DNA from: an uncultured Roseateles sp.
GTDB lineage: Bacteria; Pseudomonadota; Gammaproteobacteria; Burkholderiales; Burkholderiaceae_C
NCBI RefSeq assembly: GCF_913777145.1
Contig: NZ_CAJYPS010000019.1
Location: 62,001 to 126,000 of the forward strand
Direction of reading: 5' to 3'
Length of the DNA stretch: 64,000 nucleotides
The translations under genes and the position numbers were made by a program. The notes beneath the pieces were generated by a model. It was not told the DNA's origin, did not search any database, and worked only from the letters and a program-made list of their open reading frames with translations. Each line of letters begins with the position of its first letter. The stretch's first letter is position 1. This document shows, piece by piece, positions 27,423 through 37,772 of the stretch.

Positions 27423-28612
27423 TCCGGCTGGCCTGGCGCTACCTGTGGTCCAACCCCTTGAGCGCGGCACTGAACCTGCTGCTGCTGACGCTGGGTCTGG
27501 CGGCCGTCACCTTCGTGTTGCGCGTCAGCGAGCAGCTGGAGGGCGGGCTGCGGCGCGACCTGGCCGGCATCGACCTGGTCGTGGGTGCCAAGGGCAGCCC
27601 CATGCAGCTGATGCTGGCCGGCGTGTTCCACCTGGACACGCCCACCGGCAACATCCCGCTGCAGACGCTGGAGCTGCTGCAGCGCCAGCCGCTGGTGGCG
27701 CAGGCCGTGCCGCTGTCGCTGGGCGACTCGCTGCGCGGCTACCGCATCGTGGGCACGACGTCGGACTATCTGGCGCTGTACGACGCCCGACTGGCCCAGG
27801 GTCAGGTCTGGCGCGGGCCGCTGCAGGCGGTGTTGGGGGCGGCGGTGGCACGCGCCACCGGGCTCAAGCCGGGCGACCATTTTTCGGGCAGCCATGGGCT
27901 GGGCGAGGGCGGCTCCGGCCATGAGGACCAGCCCTTCGAGGTGGTGGGCGTGCTGGCCGAGTCCGGCAGCGTGCTGGACCGCCTGGTGCTGACCGATCTG
28001 GCGTCGGTGTGGACGCTGCACGAGCACCATGGCGGCGCTGCGGCCCATGACGATGACCACGAGGACCGAGAGATCACGCTGGCGCTGGTGCGCTACCGCA
28101 GCCCGCTGGCGGCGGTGATGCTGCCGCGCTGGGTGAATGCCCAGCCGGGCCTGCAGGCGGCGGCACCGGCGCTGGAAACCGCCCGCCTGATGCGCCTGGT
28201 GGGCGTGGGCACCGAGGTGCTGCAGGGCTTTGGTGCGGTGCTGCTGGTGGCCGCGCTGCTGTCGGCCGGCGTGGCGCTGCTGCATGCGGTGCAGGCGCGC
28301 CAGGGCGACCTGGCCATGCTGCGCCTGCTGGGCGCGCCGGCCTGGCGGGTCGCGGCGCTGATCGCCTGCGAGGCACTGCTGCTGGCCGCACTGGCGGCGC
28401 TGCTGGGACTGGCGCTGGGCCATGGCGGCGTGGCCGTGCTGCAGCAGGTGCTGGCGGCTCGGCAGTCGCTGCAACTGGCGCCGCTGGGCTGGAGCCTGGC
28501 CGAGGCGCTGGTGCCGGCCCTCGCGCTGGGCCTGGCGCTGCTGGCTGCGGCCTGGCCGGCCTGGCGGGCCTACCGGCTGGACGTGACCCAGCTGCTGCAG
28601 GCGCCGCGCTGA
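27419..28612 (+). CDS. FtsX/MacB-like ABC permease with His-rich loop
   Basis: 397 residues from the GTG at 27419 overlapping the ATPase stop. First helix NLLLLTLGLAAVTFVLRV, a large extracytoplasmic domain, then three C-terminal helices (GFGAVLLVAALLSAGVALL, VAALIACEALLLAALAALLG, LVPALALGLALLAAAWPAW). The periplasmic domain contains HEHHGGAAAHDDDHED, a metal-binding type run. With the downstream DUF3299 protein it resembles metal-related exporter clusters; substrate is unproven. Confidence 0.88.
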   Translation: MIRLAWRYLWSNPLSAALNLLLLTLGLAAVTFVLRVSEQLEGGLRRDLAGIDLVVGAKGSPMQLMLAGVFHLDTPTGNIPLQTLELLQRQPLVAQAVPLSLGDSLRGYRIVGTTSDYLALYDARLAQGQVWRGPLQAVLGAAVARATGLKPGDHFSGSHGLGEGGSGHEDQPFEVVGVLAESGSVLDRLVLTDLASVWTLHEHHGGAAAHDDDHEDREITLALVRYRSPLAAVMLPRWVNAQPGLQAAAPALETARLMRLVGVGTEVLQGFGAVLLVAALLSAGVALLHAVQARQGDLAMLRLLGAPAWRVAALIACEALLLAALAALLGLALGHGGVAVLQQVLAARQSLQLAPLGWSLAEALVPALALGLALLAAAWPAWRAYRLDVTQLLQAPR

Positions 28613-28668
28613 GGTCGTGCCGTCATCTTCGCGCCTCACAATGCGGCGCTGTGAATCAAGCCCTAAAC

Positions 28669-29157
28669 ATGCTCAAGTCCCTGCTCAGTTGTGCGCTGCT
28701 GCTGCCCACGGCGCTCGCGCTGGCCCAGACCCCACCGGTGATGGGGCAGGGCCCCGGTTATCACGATCCGCGCAGTGCCTTCAAGCCACTGGAGGAGCGG
28801 CCCGGCGTGCTGTCCTGGAGCCTGCTGTCCCAGGTGACCGCCCGGGTCGAGAAGAAGAAGCTCATCCCCAGCTTCCCGGCCGAGGTGCAGGCGCTGCACC
28901 AGAAGACGGTCAAGGTGCAGGGCTTCATGATGCCGCTGGAGCCGGGCGACAAGCAGCAGCGCTTCCTGCTGTCGTCCGTGCCCACCAGCTGCCCGTTCTG
29001 CGTGCCCGCCGGGCCGGAAGGGCTGGTGGAGGTGCACACCCGCCAGCCGGTGCGCTACACGCTGGAAGCCATCACGGTGGAGGGCCGCCTGGCGGTGCTG
29101 CAGGACGACCCCTACGGCCTGTACTACCGGCTCACGGAGGGCTCACCGGCGCGTTGA
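28669..29157 (+). CDS. DUF3299 exported protein
   Basis: About 162 residues from the ATG at 28669 (a GTG at 28651 is possible). Signal peptide MLKSLLSCALLLPTALALAQ. The DUF3299 core is visible: KTVKVQGFMMPLEPGDKQQRFLLSS, VPTSCPFCVPAGPEGLVEV, with a C-P-F-C pair. Periplasmic partner of the ABC permease just upstream. DUF3299 function is unknown; the Cys pair hints at redox or metal binding. Confidence 0.85.
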   Translation: MLKSLLSCALLLPTALALAQTPPVMGQGPGYHDPRSAFKPLEERPGVLSWSLLSQVTARVEKKKLIPSFPAEVQALHQKTVKVQGFMMPLEPGDKQQRFLLSSVPTSCPFCVPAGPEGLVEVHTRQPVRYTLEAITVEGRLAVLQDDPYGLYYRLTEGSPAR

Positions 29158-29174
29158 ACAGGGCCCGAGGGGGC

Positions 29175-29813
29175 TCAGGGCGCGAGGCGCTCGCGCAGCC
29201 AGTGGCCTTGCTCGTCGCGGCTGAAGCGCAGCCGGTCATGCAGGCGGGAGCGGCGGCCCTGCCAGAACTCGTAACGGTCCGGCACCAGGCGGTAGCCGCC
29301 CCAGTGCGGCGGCCGCGGCGGATTCAGTCCGTGCTGGGCGGCCGCCTTGGCGGCATTGGCCACCAGCACCGCGCGCGACGAGATGACCTGGCTCTGCGGC
29401 GAGGCCCAGGCGCCCAGGCGCGAGTCCAGCGGGCGGGACTGGAAATACTCGTCCGACTCGGCGTCCGAGGTCTTTTCGACCCGGCCCTCGATGCGCACCA
29501 CCCGCTCCATCTCCACCCAGTGGAACTGCAGCGCAGCAAAGGGCAGGTGGGCCAGCTCACGGCCCTTGCGGCTGTCGTAGTTGGTGAACCAGACCATGCC
29601 GCGCTCGTCGCAGCCCTTCAGCAGCACGACCCGCGTGGACGGCCGGCCCTCGGGCCCCACGGTGGCCACGGTCATCGCGGTGGGCTCGGACACGTCGTGC
29701 TTGATCGCCTCGTCCATCCAGGACTGGAACAGCCGCAGCGGACCGTGCTCGGCCTGCGCCTCGTCCAGCTCACCCAGCTCATAGCTTTTGCGGAACTCAC
29801 TCAGTTTGCTCAT
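29175..29813 (-). CDS. pdxH: Pyridoxine/pyridoxamine 5'-phosphate oxidase
   Basis: 212 residues. FMN and substrate blocks: [79 protein letters not shown] and the C-terminal [10 protein letters not shown]. It makes PLP with FMN. Stand-alone, convergent with the DUF3299 gene. Confidence 0.96.
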   Translation of the reverse strand: MSKLSEFRKSYELGELDEAQAEHGPLRLFQSWMDEAIKHDVSEPTAMTVATVGPEGRPSTRVVLLKGCDERGMVWFTNYDSRKGRELAHLPFAALQFHWVEMERVVRIEGRVEKTSDAESDEYFQSRPLDSRLGAWASPQSQVISSRAVLVANAAKAAAQHGLNPPRPPHWGGYRLVPDRYEFWQGRRSRLHDRLRFSRDEQGHWLRERLAP

Positions 29814-29922
29814 CCCCCAAGTATGCAGACCTTCCCGTAGGTGAAGGCCCCAGTTTCAAGCCGCATGGGCGTCGGCATGCTTGGACCTGAGCCCCGCCCG
29901 ATGAATCACAAGGAGAGACCGG

Positions 29923-30549
29923 ATGCAAAGACGCCCGGCCATCGTGGTACTCGCCGCCGGTCGCGGATCGCGATTCCATGGCGATGGACACAAGCTCGAA
30001 CAACAGTTGGCGCCTGGCTCGGCGGCCGACACGGTGCTGGCCGCGACGCTGCGGCAGGCGCTGGCCACCCAGCTGCCGGTGGTGGTGGTCACCACCGACG
30101 AGCTTGCGCCACTGGCCCACCACCTGGTGGCGGCGCGCGACATCGTCGAGCTGCCCCGGCAGGACAGGCAAGGGCGGCCGCTGCCCATAGGCATGGGCCT
30201 GTCCATCGCGGCCGGCGTGGCCGCCACGGGGGACGCGGACGGCTGGCTGGTGCTGCCCGGCGACATGCCGCTGGTGCGCACCGACACCCTGCTGACCGTG
30301 GCCGCCGGGCTGGAGCAGTACCCGGTGTGCTTTGCGCAGTACCGTGGCATGCAGGGCCACCCCGTGGGCTTCGGCACCGAGCTGTTCTCCGAGCTGGTGG
30401 CGCTGCAGGGCGACGAGGGCGCGCGCCGGCTGGTGGCGCGCTATGCAGCCCAGCCCATCGCCGTGGATGACCCCGGCGTGCGCCTGGACCTGGACACCCA
30501 GGATGACCTCGCCCGCATGCGCTCGCTCTACCAGCAGGCCCAGGCCTGA
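29923..30549 (+). CDS. MobA/MocA-like nucleotidyltransferase
   Basis: 208 residues, preceded by an AAGGAG site. NTP-binding loop VVLAAGRGSRFHGD, then PLPIGMGLSIAAGVAAT, metal site VLPGDMPLVRTDTL, and product side GHPVGFGTELFSEL and DLDTQDDLARM. It belongs to the molybdopterin cytidylyl/guanylyltransferase-like family (MocA type). No molybdoenzyme genes lie near, so the substrate is uncertain. Confidence 0.82.
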   Translation: MQRRPAIVVLAAGRGSRFHGDGHKLEQQLAPGSAADTVLAATLRQALATQLPVVVVTTDELAPLAHHLVAARDIVELPRQDRQGRPLPIGMGLSIAAGVAATGDADGWLVLPGDMPLVRTDTLLTVAAGLEQYPVCFAQYRGMQGHPVGFGTELFSELVALQGDEGARRLVARYAAQPIAVDDPGVRLDLDTQDDLARMRSLYQQAQA

Positions 30550-30556
30550 GCCGGGC

Positions 30557-31174
30557 TCAGCACAGGCCGTGCTGCGCGGCCAGGTGGGCCTGGCGCTCCA
30601 GCTCGGCGTCGCGTATGCCATGCTCGCGCAGACTCTTCACCGTCAGCAGCAGGTAGTCCAGCGTCGAGCCGTAGCGGCCGCGCGCATGGCGCAGCACATG
30701 CAGCAGATCCGCATCGGGCAGACGGCCGGTCCAGCTGGGGCTGCGCCTCGGCAGCGTGAAGGCCAGCGCGCGTAGCGGCCCGGCGGGCGTGTGGCAGCGC
30801 AGCCAGCGCGGGTCGTAGACGCCGTTGATCATCTCGCGCTCCCACAGTTGCTGCAGCACCGGCTCGGCCTGGGCGCGCGCGATCCGGTAGACCAGGCCGC
30901 GGCAACTGCCCCCGGCCAGCAGCGCCAGCACCAGGCCGGGCTGCTCGGGCGAGCCGCGATTGGTGCGCGAGCGCATGCTGAGGCTGCGGTGAAAGCCCAG
31001 CACCCGAGCCGGCAGGCGTTCAACGTAATCGAAGCCCGGCCGCCAGATCAGCGAACCATAGGCAAACAGCAGCAGGTCCTGGCCGCCGGCCCGCCATTCG
31101 GCCTGGGTACGGCGCAACAGCAGCGCGCTGCGCGCCGGGCCGGGGGCGGGGAGGGCAAGATCGTGCACGTCCAT
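30557..31174 (-). CDS. chaC: ChaC-type glutathione gamma-glutamylcyclotransferase
   Basis: 205 residues from the ATG at 31174. The substrate loop LLLFAYGSLIWRPGF and the catalytic Glu in QQLWEREMINGVYDPRWL identify the family; YGSTLDYLLLTVKSL follows. It degrades glutathione to 5-oxoproline and Cys-Gly in the cytosol. The 5-oxoproline product can feed an oxoprolinase such as the one at the left edge. It converges on the MobA-like gene and diverges from edd. Confidence 0.88.
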   Translation of the reverse strand: MDVHDLALPAPGPARSALLLRRTQAEWRAGGQDLLLFAYGSLIWRPGFDYVERLPARVLGFHRSLSMRSRTNRGSPEQPGLVLALLAGGSCRGLVYRIARAQAEPVLQQLWEREMINGVYDPRWLRCHTPAGPLRALAFTLPRRSPSWTGRLPDADLLHVLRHARGRYGSTLDYLLLTVKSLREHGIRDAELERQAHLAAQHGLC

Positions 31175-31233
31175 CGCCTGACATCTTGGCACGCCCGGTA
31201 CCCGGCTCGTAACCCGTATGCTGCTCTGACGAA

Positions 31234-31246
31234 GTAATATGGTTAC
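31234..31246. promoter_or_regulatory. Candidate HexR operator before edd
   Basis: GTAATATGGTTAC is an imperfect inverted repeat 47 bases before the edd ATG. It resembles the TGTAAT-N3-ATTACA sites of HexR, the KDPG-sensing repressor of Entner-Doudoroff genes. Found by eye; no hexR gene is in the window. Confidence 0.35.
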
Positions 31247-31292
31247 CTAATTTCAGTCGGCGCGGTTACGGCCCGCCGAGCCAGGAGCTCGC

Positions 31293-33122
31293 ATGAATCC
31301 CATCCTGACCCGCGTCACCGAGCGCATCCGCGAGCGCAGCGCCACGCTGCGCCAGGCCTACCTGGCCCGTGTCGACCAGTTCGGCGGCCGCCAGCGCGGC
31401 CTGGAGCGCATGGGCTGCGCCAATGTGGCCCACGCGGTGGCGGCCATGCCCGCCAACGACAAGCTGCGCATCGTCGCCGAGCGCGCGCCCCATCTGGGCG
31501 TGGTGACGGCCTACAACGACATGCTGTCGGCCCACCAGCCCTACGAGAACTATCCGGCGCTGATACGCGCCGAAGCCGCCCGGCATGGCGCCACCGTGCA
31601 GGTGGCGGGCGGCGTGCCGGCCATGTGCGACGGCATCACCCAGGGCCAGCCCGGCATGGAGCTGAGCCTCTTCTCGCGCGACACCATCGCGATGTCCACC
31701 GCGATCGCGCTGACCCATGACGTGTTCGATGCCGCGCTGCTGCTGGGCATCTGCGACAAGATCGTGCCGGGCCTGCTGATCGGTGCGCTGCACTTCGGTC
31801 ACATCCCCTGCGTGTTCGTGCCGGCCGGGCCCATGAGCTCGGGCATCTCCAACAGCGAGAAGGCCAAGGTGCGCGAGCTCTACGCCCAGGGCAAGGTGGG
31901 CCGCGACGAGTTGCTGAAGTCCGAACAGGCGGCCTATCACGGTGCCGGCACCTGCACCTTCTACGGCACGGCCAACAGCAACCAGATGCTGCTGGAAGCC
32001 ATGGGTCTGCATGTGCCGGGTGCGGCCTTCATCCACCCGCACGACGGCCTGCGCGAGGCGCTGACCCGCGAGGCCGTGGGGACGGCGGTGGACATCAGCG
32101 GCCGGCTCAGCGGCCGTGCCGCGCTGCCCATAGGCCGCGTGGTGGACGAGCGCTGCATCGTGAACGCGATGGTGGCGTTGCTGGCCACCGGCGGCTCCAC
32201 CAACCACCTGATCCACTGGGTCGCGGTGGCGCGCGCCGCGGGCATCCTGATCGACTGGAGCGACTTCTCCGAGCTGTCCGGCGTGGTGCCGCTGCTGGCA
32301 AGGGTCTATCCCAACGGCAGCGCCGACGTGAACCAGTTCCAGGCCGCAGGCGGCCCGGCCTTCGTGATCCGCGAGCTGCTGGACGCCGGCCTGATGCACG
32401 AGGACGTGCTGAGCATCACCCGCGCGGGCCTGCGCCCCTACACCCAGATGCCGCACATGGTGGGGACGGATGGTGGCGTGCAGCGCGAGCCGGTGCCGGC
32501 GCAGAGCGCGGACGACGGCGTGGTGCGCACCGCCGCCCAGCCGTTCAGCGCGACCGGTGGCCTCAAGCTGCTGACCGGCAACCTGGGCCGCGCGGTCATC
32601 AAGGTGTCGGCCGTGCCGGAGGACCGTCACAGCGTGGAGGCGCCGTGCCGCGTCTTCACGACGCAGGAGGCGATGCTGAATGCCTTCAAGGCCGGCGAGC
32701 TGGAGCGCGACGTGGTGGTGGTGGTGCGCTTCCAGGGCCCGCACGCCAACGGCATGCCCGAGCTGCACAAGCTGACCCCGCCGCTGGCGGTGTTGCAGGG
32801 CAAGGGCTACAAGGTGGCGCTGGTGACCGACGGCCGCATGAGCGGCGCGTCCGGCAAGGTGCCGGCGGCCATCCATGTGAGCCCCGAGGCGCTGGCTGGC
32901 GGTCCGCTGGCCAAGCTGCGCGACGGTGACGTGGTGCGCGTGTGCGCGTTGACCGGCAGCCTGACCGCGCTGGTGGACGAAGCCACCTGGGCCGCGCGCG
33001 ACATCGTCCATCTCGACCCGGCCGAGGCCGAGGTCAATGCCCACGGCCTCGGCCGCGACCTGTTCGCGGGTTTGCGCCGCAACGTGCTCAGCGCCGAAGA
33101 GGGCGCGGTCACCTGGCTGTGA
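31293..33122 (+). CDS. edd: Phosphogluconate dehydratase (Entner-Doudoroff)
   Basis: 609 residues. IlvD/Edd family signatures: [56 protein letters not shown] (Fe-S ligands), [20 protein letters not shown] and [23 protein letters not shown]. It dehydrates 6-phosphogluconate to KDPG with a [4Fe-4S] cluster. CAGGAG sits before the ATG. Followed by eda. Confidence 0.96.
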   Translation: MNPILTRVTERIRERSATLRQAYLARVDQFGGRQRGLERMGCANVAHAVAAMPANDKLRIVAERAPHLGVVTAYNDMLSAHQPYENYPALIRAEAARHGATVQVAGGVPAMCDGITQGQPGMELSLFSRDTIAMSTAIALTHDVFDAALLLGICDKIVPGLLIGALHFGHIPCVFVPAGPMSSGISNSEKAKVRELYAQGKVGRDELLKSEQAAYHGAGTCTFYGTANSNQMLLEAMGLHVPGAAFIHPHDGLREALTREAVGTAVDISGRLSGRAALPIGRVVDERCIVNAMVALLATGGSTNHLIHWVAVARAAGILIDWSDFSELSGVVPLLARVYPNGSADVNQFQAAGGPAFVIRELLDAGLMHEDVLSITRAGLRPYTQMPHMVGTDGGVQREPVPAQSADDGVVRTAAQPFSATGGLKLLTGNLGRAVIKVSAVPEDRHSVEAPCRVFTTQEAMLNAFKAGELERDVVVVVRFQGPHANGMPELHKLTPPLAVLQGKGYKVALVTDGRMSGASGKVPAAIHVSPEALAGGPLAKLRDGDVVRVCALTGSLTALVDEATWAARDIVHLDPAEAEVNAHGLGRDLFAGLRRNVLSAEEGAVTWL

Positions 33123-33151
33123 GCGCTGCTTTGCCGACTCCAAGGATTTCC

Positions 33152-33775
33152 ATGCTCGACACCCTCAGCCTGGCCAGCCACGGCCCCGTCATTCCCGTCA
33201 TCGTGATCCAGCGTCTGCAGGACGCCGTGCCGCTCGCCGAGGCGCTGGTGGCCGGTGGCGTGAAGGTGCTGGAGGTCACGCTGCGCACGCCGGTGGCGCT
33301 GCAGGCGATGGAGGCCATGGCCAAGGTGCCGGGCGCCATCGTCGGCGCCGGCACGCTGCGCACGCCGCAGGACGTGCTGAATGCGAAGAACGCCGGCTGC
33401 CAGTTCGGCGTCAGCCCCGGTTTCACCGAGGCGCTGGCCGCGTCCTGCCAGCAGCACGGCCTGCCGCTGCTGCCCGGGGTGTCCACCGCGTCCGAGGTGA
33501 TGCAGGCGAATGCGGCCGGCTACGGTTTCCTGAAGCTGTTCCCGGCCGTGGCCGTGGGCGGCGTGAACCTGCTGAAGGCGCTGGCCGGCCCCTTCCCGGA
33601 CGTGGCCTTCTGCCCCACCGGCGGCATCACGCCCGAGACCGCGCCGCAGTTCCTGAAGCTGCCCAATGTGAAGGTCTGTGGCGGCTCCTGGCTGACGCCG
33701 CAGGACGCGGTGGATGCGGGCGACTGGGCCCGCATCACCCAACTGGCCCGCGAGGCCAGCGCACTGCGCAGCTGA
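33152..33775 (+). CDS. eda: KDPG/KHG aldolase
   Basis: 207 residues from the ATG at 33152. Key parts: [34 protein letters not shown] (Glu), [21 protein letters not shown], and the Schiff-base Lys in [14 protein letters not shown]. It splits KDPG into pyruvate and glyceraldehyde 3-phosphate. It follows edd by 29 bases, completing the two pathway-specific steps. A GAGCCCG-CA-CGGGCTC hairpin (33774-33789) right at its end has no T-run. Confidence 0.96.
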   Translation: MLDTLSLASHGPVIPVIVIQRLQDAVPLAEALVAGGVKVLEVTLRTPVALQAMEAMAKVPGAIVGAGTLRTPQDVLNAKNAGCQFGVSPGFTEALAASCQQHGLPLLPGVSTASEVMQANAAGYGFLKLFPAVAVGGVNLLKALAGPFPDVAFCPTGGITPETAPQFLKLPNVKVCGGSWLTPQDAVDAGDWARITQLAREASALRS

Positions 33776-33804
33776 GCCCGCACGGGCTCGCGCCGCGCGG
33801 TGCC

Positions 33805-34464
33805 TCAGGCGGAGCGACGTCGGCGCAGCGCCACGGCGCCCAGGCCCAGCGCCATCAGGGCCCAGGTGCCCGGCTCGGGGACGGGCGCCGTGACGTATTG
33901 CAGCCGGTCGAAGTAGATGCCGTCGTCCTCGACCTTGCCGGTGATGCTGATGGACGTGATCGGCGTGCCGAACCAGGCGCCGGCGAACAGCGCTGGAGCG
34001 CCCAGGTCGCCATTCCACGCATAGCCGTCGAAATAGGCATGGCTGCCGTTTTCGTAGGTGATGGTCAGCGCTGACGCCATGGGGCTGCCGGTCGGCGTGT
34101 CCCAGATGGAAGCCAGGCCCCACACATCGATGCCAAAGGAAATGATGGGCTTGGCAAAGGTGAAGGTCGCGACATCCGGTGTGCCGAAGTAGACGGCGGC
34201 CGCCCCGTCGGTGATGCCGAACTGGGTGGTGATGCCGCCGAAGCCGCTGTTGCACCATGCGCCGGCGCAGCTGAAGGTGACATCGCCCCAGGTCCAGGAG
34301 TTGCCGTTCTGCACCGGCGTCCCCTCGAAGCTCTGGACCTGGATGGTCTGTCCGGTGTTGATGACCTTGAAGTCGGCCTCGGACTGCACAAAGCCGTCCA
34401 CGGCCAGGGCGGGAAGGGCGGCGGCAAGCAGGGTGGCAAAGGCCGCGACGTGATGTGTCCTCAT
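33805..34464 (-). CDS. PEP-CTERM exported protein
   Basis: 219 residues. Signal peptide [21 protein letters not shown]; a beta-rich body ([39 protein letters not shown]); and the sorting tail [24 protein letters not shown], the PEP-CTERM signal cut by exosortase. The tail implies surface or matrix export in an exopolysaccharide-producing species. A GAGGA ribosome site supports the ATG at 34464. Function otherwise unknown. Confidence 0.88.
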   Translation of the reverse strand: MRTHHVAAFATLLAAALPALAVDGFVQSEADFKVINTGQTIQVQSFEGTPVQNGNSWTWGDVTFSCAGAWCNSGFGGITTQFGITDGAAAVYFGTPDVATFTFAKPIISFGIDVWGLASIWDTPTGSPMASALTITYENGSHAYFDGYAWNGDLGAPALFAGAWFGTPITSISITGKVEDDGIYFDRLQYVTAPVPEPGTWALMALGLGAVALRRRRSA

Positions 34465-34547
34465 GGGATTCCTCGTTGAATGCACCCGCCGGGTATGGCG
34501 AGCGGACGCATGTTTCCGAGGACTGACAACGCTGTCAATTTGTCGCA

Positions 34548-34575
34548 AACCCGTTAGGCCCAAGGGCCTATCGGG
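34548..34575 (-). terminator. Possible terminator after the chemoreceptor gene
   Basis: An inverted repeat, CCCG-AT-AGGCCC-TT-GGGCCT-AA-CGGG read on the minus strand, is followed by TTTG. It lies 39 bases beyond the chemoreceptor stop and before the PEP-CTERM promoter region. The T-run is short. Confidence 0.5.
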
Positions 34576-34613
34576 TTACCCCGCCCTCGCGGACAAGGGC
34601 CGGGGAGGGCGCA

Positions 34614-36215
34614 TCAGCGCTGCTTGTGCTCGCGACGCAGCGCGACCGCGTCGGGTTGCACGCGGGCCTCGTTGGCGGCCAGGCGGAACACGCGCAACGA
34701 GGCCACGACCTGCTCGGTGTCCTGCAGCATGTGGGCGGCGGCGCGCGCCAGCTGCTCCACCATCGCGGTGTTCTGCTGCGTGATGCCGTCGAGGTGGCGT
34801 ATCGCGGTGTGGACCTCGGCCACCTCGCCCAGCTGCGCGTGCGCGCTGGTGTCGATGTTGCCGATCAGCGTGGTGAAGGCCTGGACCTGGGCCAGCGTCG
34901 CGTCGATGCTGTCGCGGGCGGCGCGGGTCTGGGCCTCGCCTGCCTGCACACGCTGCGTGGATTCATCGATCAGGCCCTTGATCTCGCGCGCCGCGGTGGA
35001 GCTGCGCTGCGCCAGCGCGCGCACCTCGCCGGCCACCACCGCGAAGCCCTTGCCGTGCTCGCCCGCGCGCGCGGCCTCGACCGCGGCATTCAGCGCCAGC
35101 AGATTGGTCTGGAACGCGATGCTGTCGATCAGCTGCACGATCTCGCCGATGCGCTTGGAGGACACGGCGATGCCGCCCATGGTGTCGGACACCGAGTGCA
35201 CCACCTCCGCGCTGCGCCGCGACACCGCCTGCAGCTCACCGGCCACGCCGCTGGCGGCCTGGGTCTCGTGGCTGGTGCCGCGCACCGTGGCGGCGATCTG
35301 CTCCATGCTGGTCGAGGTCTGCTGCAGGCTGGCAGCCTGTGATTCGGTGCGCTGGGCCAGATCCTGATTGCCCTGCGCGATCTCGTGGCTGACCTGGCGG
35401 ATGCGGTCGATCTCGCTGCGCGTGTCCGACACCATGGCCCGCAGGTTCACTGCCACCTGGGCCAGCGTGCGCTCCAGGTGACGGGTGTAGGGCCGGCCGC
35501 TGCGCTGCAGCTGGGCCGACAGGTCGCCGGCCGCCAGCGCGTTCGCGAACTGCTCCACCGTGGCCAGGCCGGCGCTGAGCGACTGGTGGCGCCAGGCGGC
35601 AAAGCCCAGCGCGCTCAGCACCGCGACGCCCGCGGCAGCCCAGCCACCCGCCAGCGCATAGGCGGCCGAGCCCAGCGCGGTCGCGGCCACATAGGCCGGG
35701 GTGTCGCGCAGCCAGGGCTGGTGGCGCAGCACGCGCCGCGGCAGGGCCAGCAGGCCGGGGCGTATCAGCTCGCCGCCCTCCAGGCGATGGCGCAGCTGGC
35801 CCGCACGGGCCTCCTCGCGCATCTGCCGGTAGAGCGTCTCGGCAGAGTCGATCTGGGCGCGCGTGGGCTGGGTGCGCACCGACAGGTAGGCGACCGGCCG
35901 CCCGCCCTCCAGCAGCGGCGTCACATTGGCCATCACCCAGTAGTGATCGCCGTCCTTGCGCCGGTTCTTCACCAGGCCCGACCAGGGGCGGCCGCCCTGG
36001 ATGGTGGCCCACATGTCGCGGAAGGCTTCCTCCGGCACGTCGGGGTGGCGCAGCAGGTTGTGCGGCTGGCCCAGCAGTTCTTCCAGCGTGTAGCCGCTGA
36101 CCGTTACGAAGGCGGCATTCGCATGCAGGATGCGGCCCTTGAGGTCGGTGGTGGAGACCAGGGACTGGCCAGGGGGGAAGGGGAACTCACGCTGGGTGAC
36201 GGGCTGGATTCTCAT
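34614..36215 (-). CDS. PAS-containing methyl-accepting chemotaxis protein (Aer-like)
   Basis: 533 residues from the ATG of [15 protein letters not shown]-terminal PAS domain ([23 protein letters not shown], then [22 protein letters not shown] and [17 protein letters not shown]), typical of the energy-taxis sensor Aer. Two membrane helices around 190-225, a HAMP-like part, then the signalling tip [20 protein letters not shown] and [22 protein letters not shown]. It feeds CheA/CheW. The FAD-type PAS suggests redox sensing; not proven. Confidence 0.9.
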   Translation of the reverse strand: MRIQPVTQREFPFPPGQSLVSTTDLKGRILHANAAFVTVSGYTLEELLGQPHNLLRHPDVPEEAFRDMWATIQGGRPWSGLVKNRRKDGDHYWVMANVTPLLEGGRPVAYLSVRTQPTRAQIDSAETLYRQMREEARAGQLRHRLEGGELIRPGLLALPRRVLRHQPWLRDTPAYVAATALGSAAYALAGGWAAAGVAVLSALGFAAWRHQSLSAGLATVEQFANALAAGDLSAQLQRSGRPYTRHLERTLAQVAVNLRAMVSDTRSEIDRIRQVSHEIAQGNQDLAQRTESQAASLQQTSTSMEQIAATVRGTSHETQAASGVAGELQAVSRRSAEVVHSVSDTMGGIAVSSKRIGEIVQLIDSIAFQTNLLALNAAVEAARAGEHGKGFAVVAGEVRALAQRSSTAAREIKGLIDESTQRVQAGEAQTRAARDSIDATLAQVQAFTTLIGNIDTSAHAQLGEVAEVHTAIRHLDGITQQNTAMVEQLARAAAHMLQDTEQVVASLRVFRLAANEARVQPDAVALRREHKQR

Positions 36216-36324
36216 GGGAGGAGGGAAGCGGGCCGGCGAGCGGCGGCATTCGTGCGAGCATGCGGGGCGAGCCTGGACTCGACCGCGGCGACAGCGGCGG
36301 GCCAGGCCCGCACGACTGAAGATC

Positions 36325-36975
36325 ATGTTAGACCGTCAAATCCCCCTGCAGGACTGGCCGCGACGCGCGGCGCTGGCACATTTCCGCACGATGCGGCATC
36401 CGTCGTTCAGCGTGTGCGCGCGCGTGGACGTCACCGGGCTGCGCGAGCGCGCTCTGCGCCATGGCGCCAGCCCCTGGCTGGCCTACCACCATGCGGCGCT
36501 GAGTGCCGCCAACGAGATCGATGCGCTGCGCCAGACGTTGGACGGCGACGGCGTGCGCGAGTTCGCCCAGGTGCATGCCAGCACCACCGTGCTGCGTGAC
36601 GACGGCAGCTTCGGCATCGTGAGCCTGTGGCACCAGCAAGACCTGGCCCCGTTCGCCGCTGCGGCCCGTCCGCGCGTGGCGCGTGCCAAGGCCGCGCAGG
36701 GCAGCCTGTTCGCGGGCGACACGGACGCGCCACCCGAAGCCTGCCTGCTGCATCTCACCACGCTGCCCTGGCTGGCCTTCACCAGCTTCACGCATGCGCG
36801 CGGGGAGGGCGACGACCGCCCCAAGATCGCCTTCGGCCGCATCACGGCCGAGCTGACGCCCCAGGGTGAGCGGCAGTTCATGCCGGTCTCGGTGGATGTG
36901 CACCACGCGCTGGTGGATGGTGTGCACGTGGGCCGCTTCTTCGAGCGGCTGCAGGCCCACCTGGACGCGGTCTGA
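36325..36975 (+). CDS. Chloramphenicol acetyltransferase-family protein
   Basis: 216 residues from the ATG at 36325. The catalytic [17 protein letters not shown] near residue 195 is the CAT-fold His motif, and [15 protein letters not shown] matches the family; earlier parts ([29 protein letters not shown]) fit. It probably acetylates a small hydroxyl compound. Many chromosomal members do not give resistance, so no resistance is claimed. Divergent from the chemoreceptor gene. Confidence 0.85.
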   Translation: MLDRQIPLQDWPRRAALAHFRTMRHPSFSVCARVDVTGLRERALRHGASPWLAYHHAALSAANEIDALRQTLDGDGVREFAQVHASTTVLRDDGSFGIVSLWHQQDLAPFAAAARPRVARAKAAQGSLFAGDTDAPPEACLLHLTTLPWLAFTSFTHARGEGDDRPKIAFGRITAELTPQGERQFMPVSVDVHHALVDGVHVGRFFERLQAHLDAV

Positions 36976-36980
36976 GGCCG

Positions 36981-37748
36981 TCAGTCGGCCAGCTCGACGA
37001 CCACCGGCGTGTGGTCACTGGGGCGCTCGTTGCGGCGCGGCTGCTTGTCTATCGTGCAGGCCTGCACCCGGCCGCGCAGTGCCTCGCTGACCAGGATGTG
37101 GTCGATGCGCAGGCCCTGGTTCTTGCGGAAGGCCAGATTGCGGTAGTCCCACCAGCTCCAGCTCTTGGGCGCCTGCTCGAACAGGCGGAACGCATCGACC
37201 AGCCCTAGTTGCAGCAGTTGCTGGAACTGCGCGCGCTCCTCGGGCGTGCAGTGGATCTGGCCGGCCCAGGCGACCGGGTCGTAGACGTCGCGGTCTTCCG
37301 GTGCGATGTTGAAGTCGCCCATCAGCACCAGGCGCTCGTGCTGCGCGAGTTCGGTGGCCAGCCAGGCGCGCAGCGCGTCCAGCCAGGCCATCTTGTAGAC
37401 GAACTTGTCGCTGTCGGGCGCCTGGCCATTGGGGAAGTAGCCGCCGATCACACGCACGCCCGCCACGGTGCCGGCGATCACGCGGGCCTGCTCGTCGGCA
37501 AAGCCCGGGATGTTCTTCACGACGGCGCTGGCCGGCTCGCGCGTGATCAGCGCGACGCCGTTGTAGGTCTTCTGGCCGAACCACTGCGACTGCCAGCCCG
37601 CCGCGCCGAAGTCGGCCGTGGGGAACTTGTCGTCGGTGAGCTTGGTCTCCTGCAGCACCAGCGCATCCACCGGGTTGGCGGCCAGCCACTCCAGCACCTG
37701 CGGCAGGCGGATGGACAGGGAGTTGACGTTCCAGGTTGCGAATTTCAT
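36981..37748 (-). CDS. xth: Exodeoxyribonuclease III
   Basis: 255 residues starting MKFATWNVNSLSIRLPQVL. Metal and catalytic residues: N in ATWNVNS, E in LVLQETKL, Y in GVRVIGGYFPNG, DFN in LMGDFNIAPEDRDVYDP, and SDHTPVVVEL. It cuts at abasic sites and degrades 3' ends. It lies 24 bases after the msrC stop on the same strand. Confidence 0.95.
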   Translation of the reverse strand: MKFATWNVNSLSIRLPQVLEWLAANPVDALVLQETKLTDDKFPTADFGAAGWQSQWFGQKTYNGVALITREPASAVVKNIPGFADEQARVIAGTVAGVRVIGGYFPNGQAPDSDKFVYKMAWLDALRAWLATELAQHERLVLMGDFNIAPEDRDVYDPVAWAGQIHCTPEERAQFQQLLQLGLVDAFRLFEQAPKSWSWWDYRNLAFRKNQGLRIDHILVSEALRGRVQACTIDKQPRRNERPSDHTPVVVELAD

Positions 37749-37772
37749 GGGGGCTCCTTGGGGCGGCTGGGC

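Noticed and set aside
31266-33143. A minus-strand frame of 625 codons over edd
   Set aside because: Pure shadow of edd, which has full family motifs.
36325-36975. Calling the CAT-family gene a resistance gene
   Set aside because: It is in core chromosome, and family members of this kind often act on other substrates; the motif alone does not show resistance.
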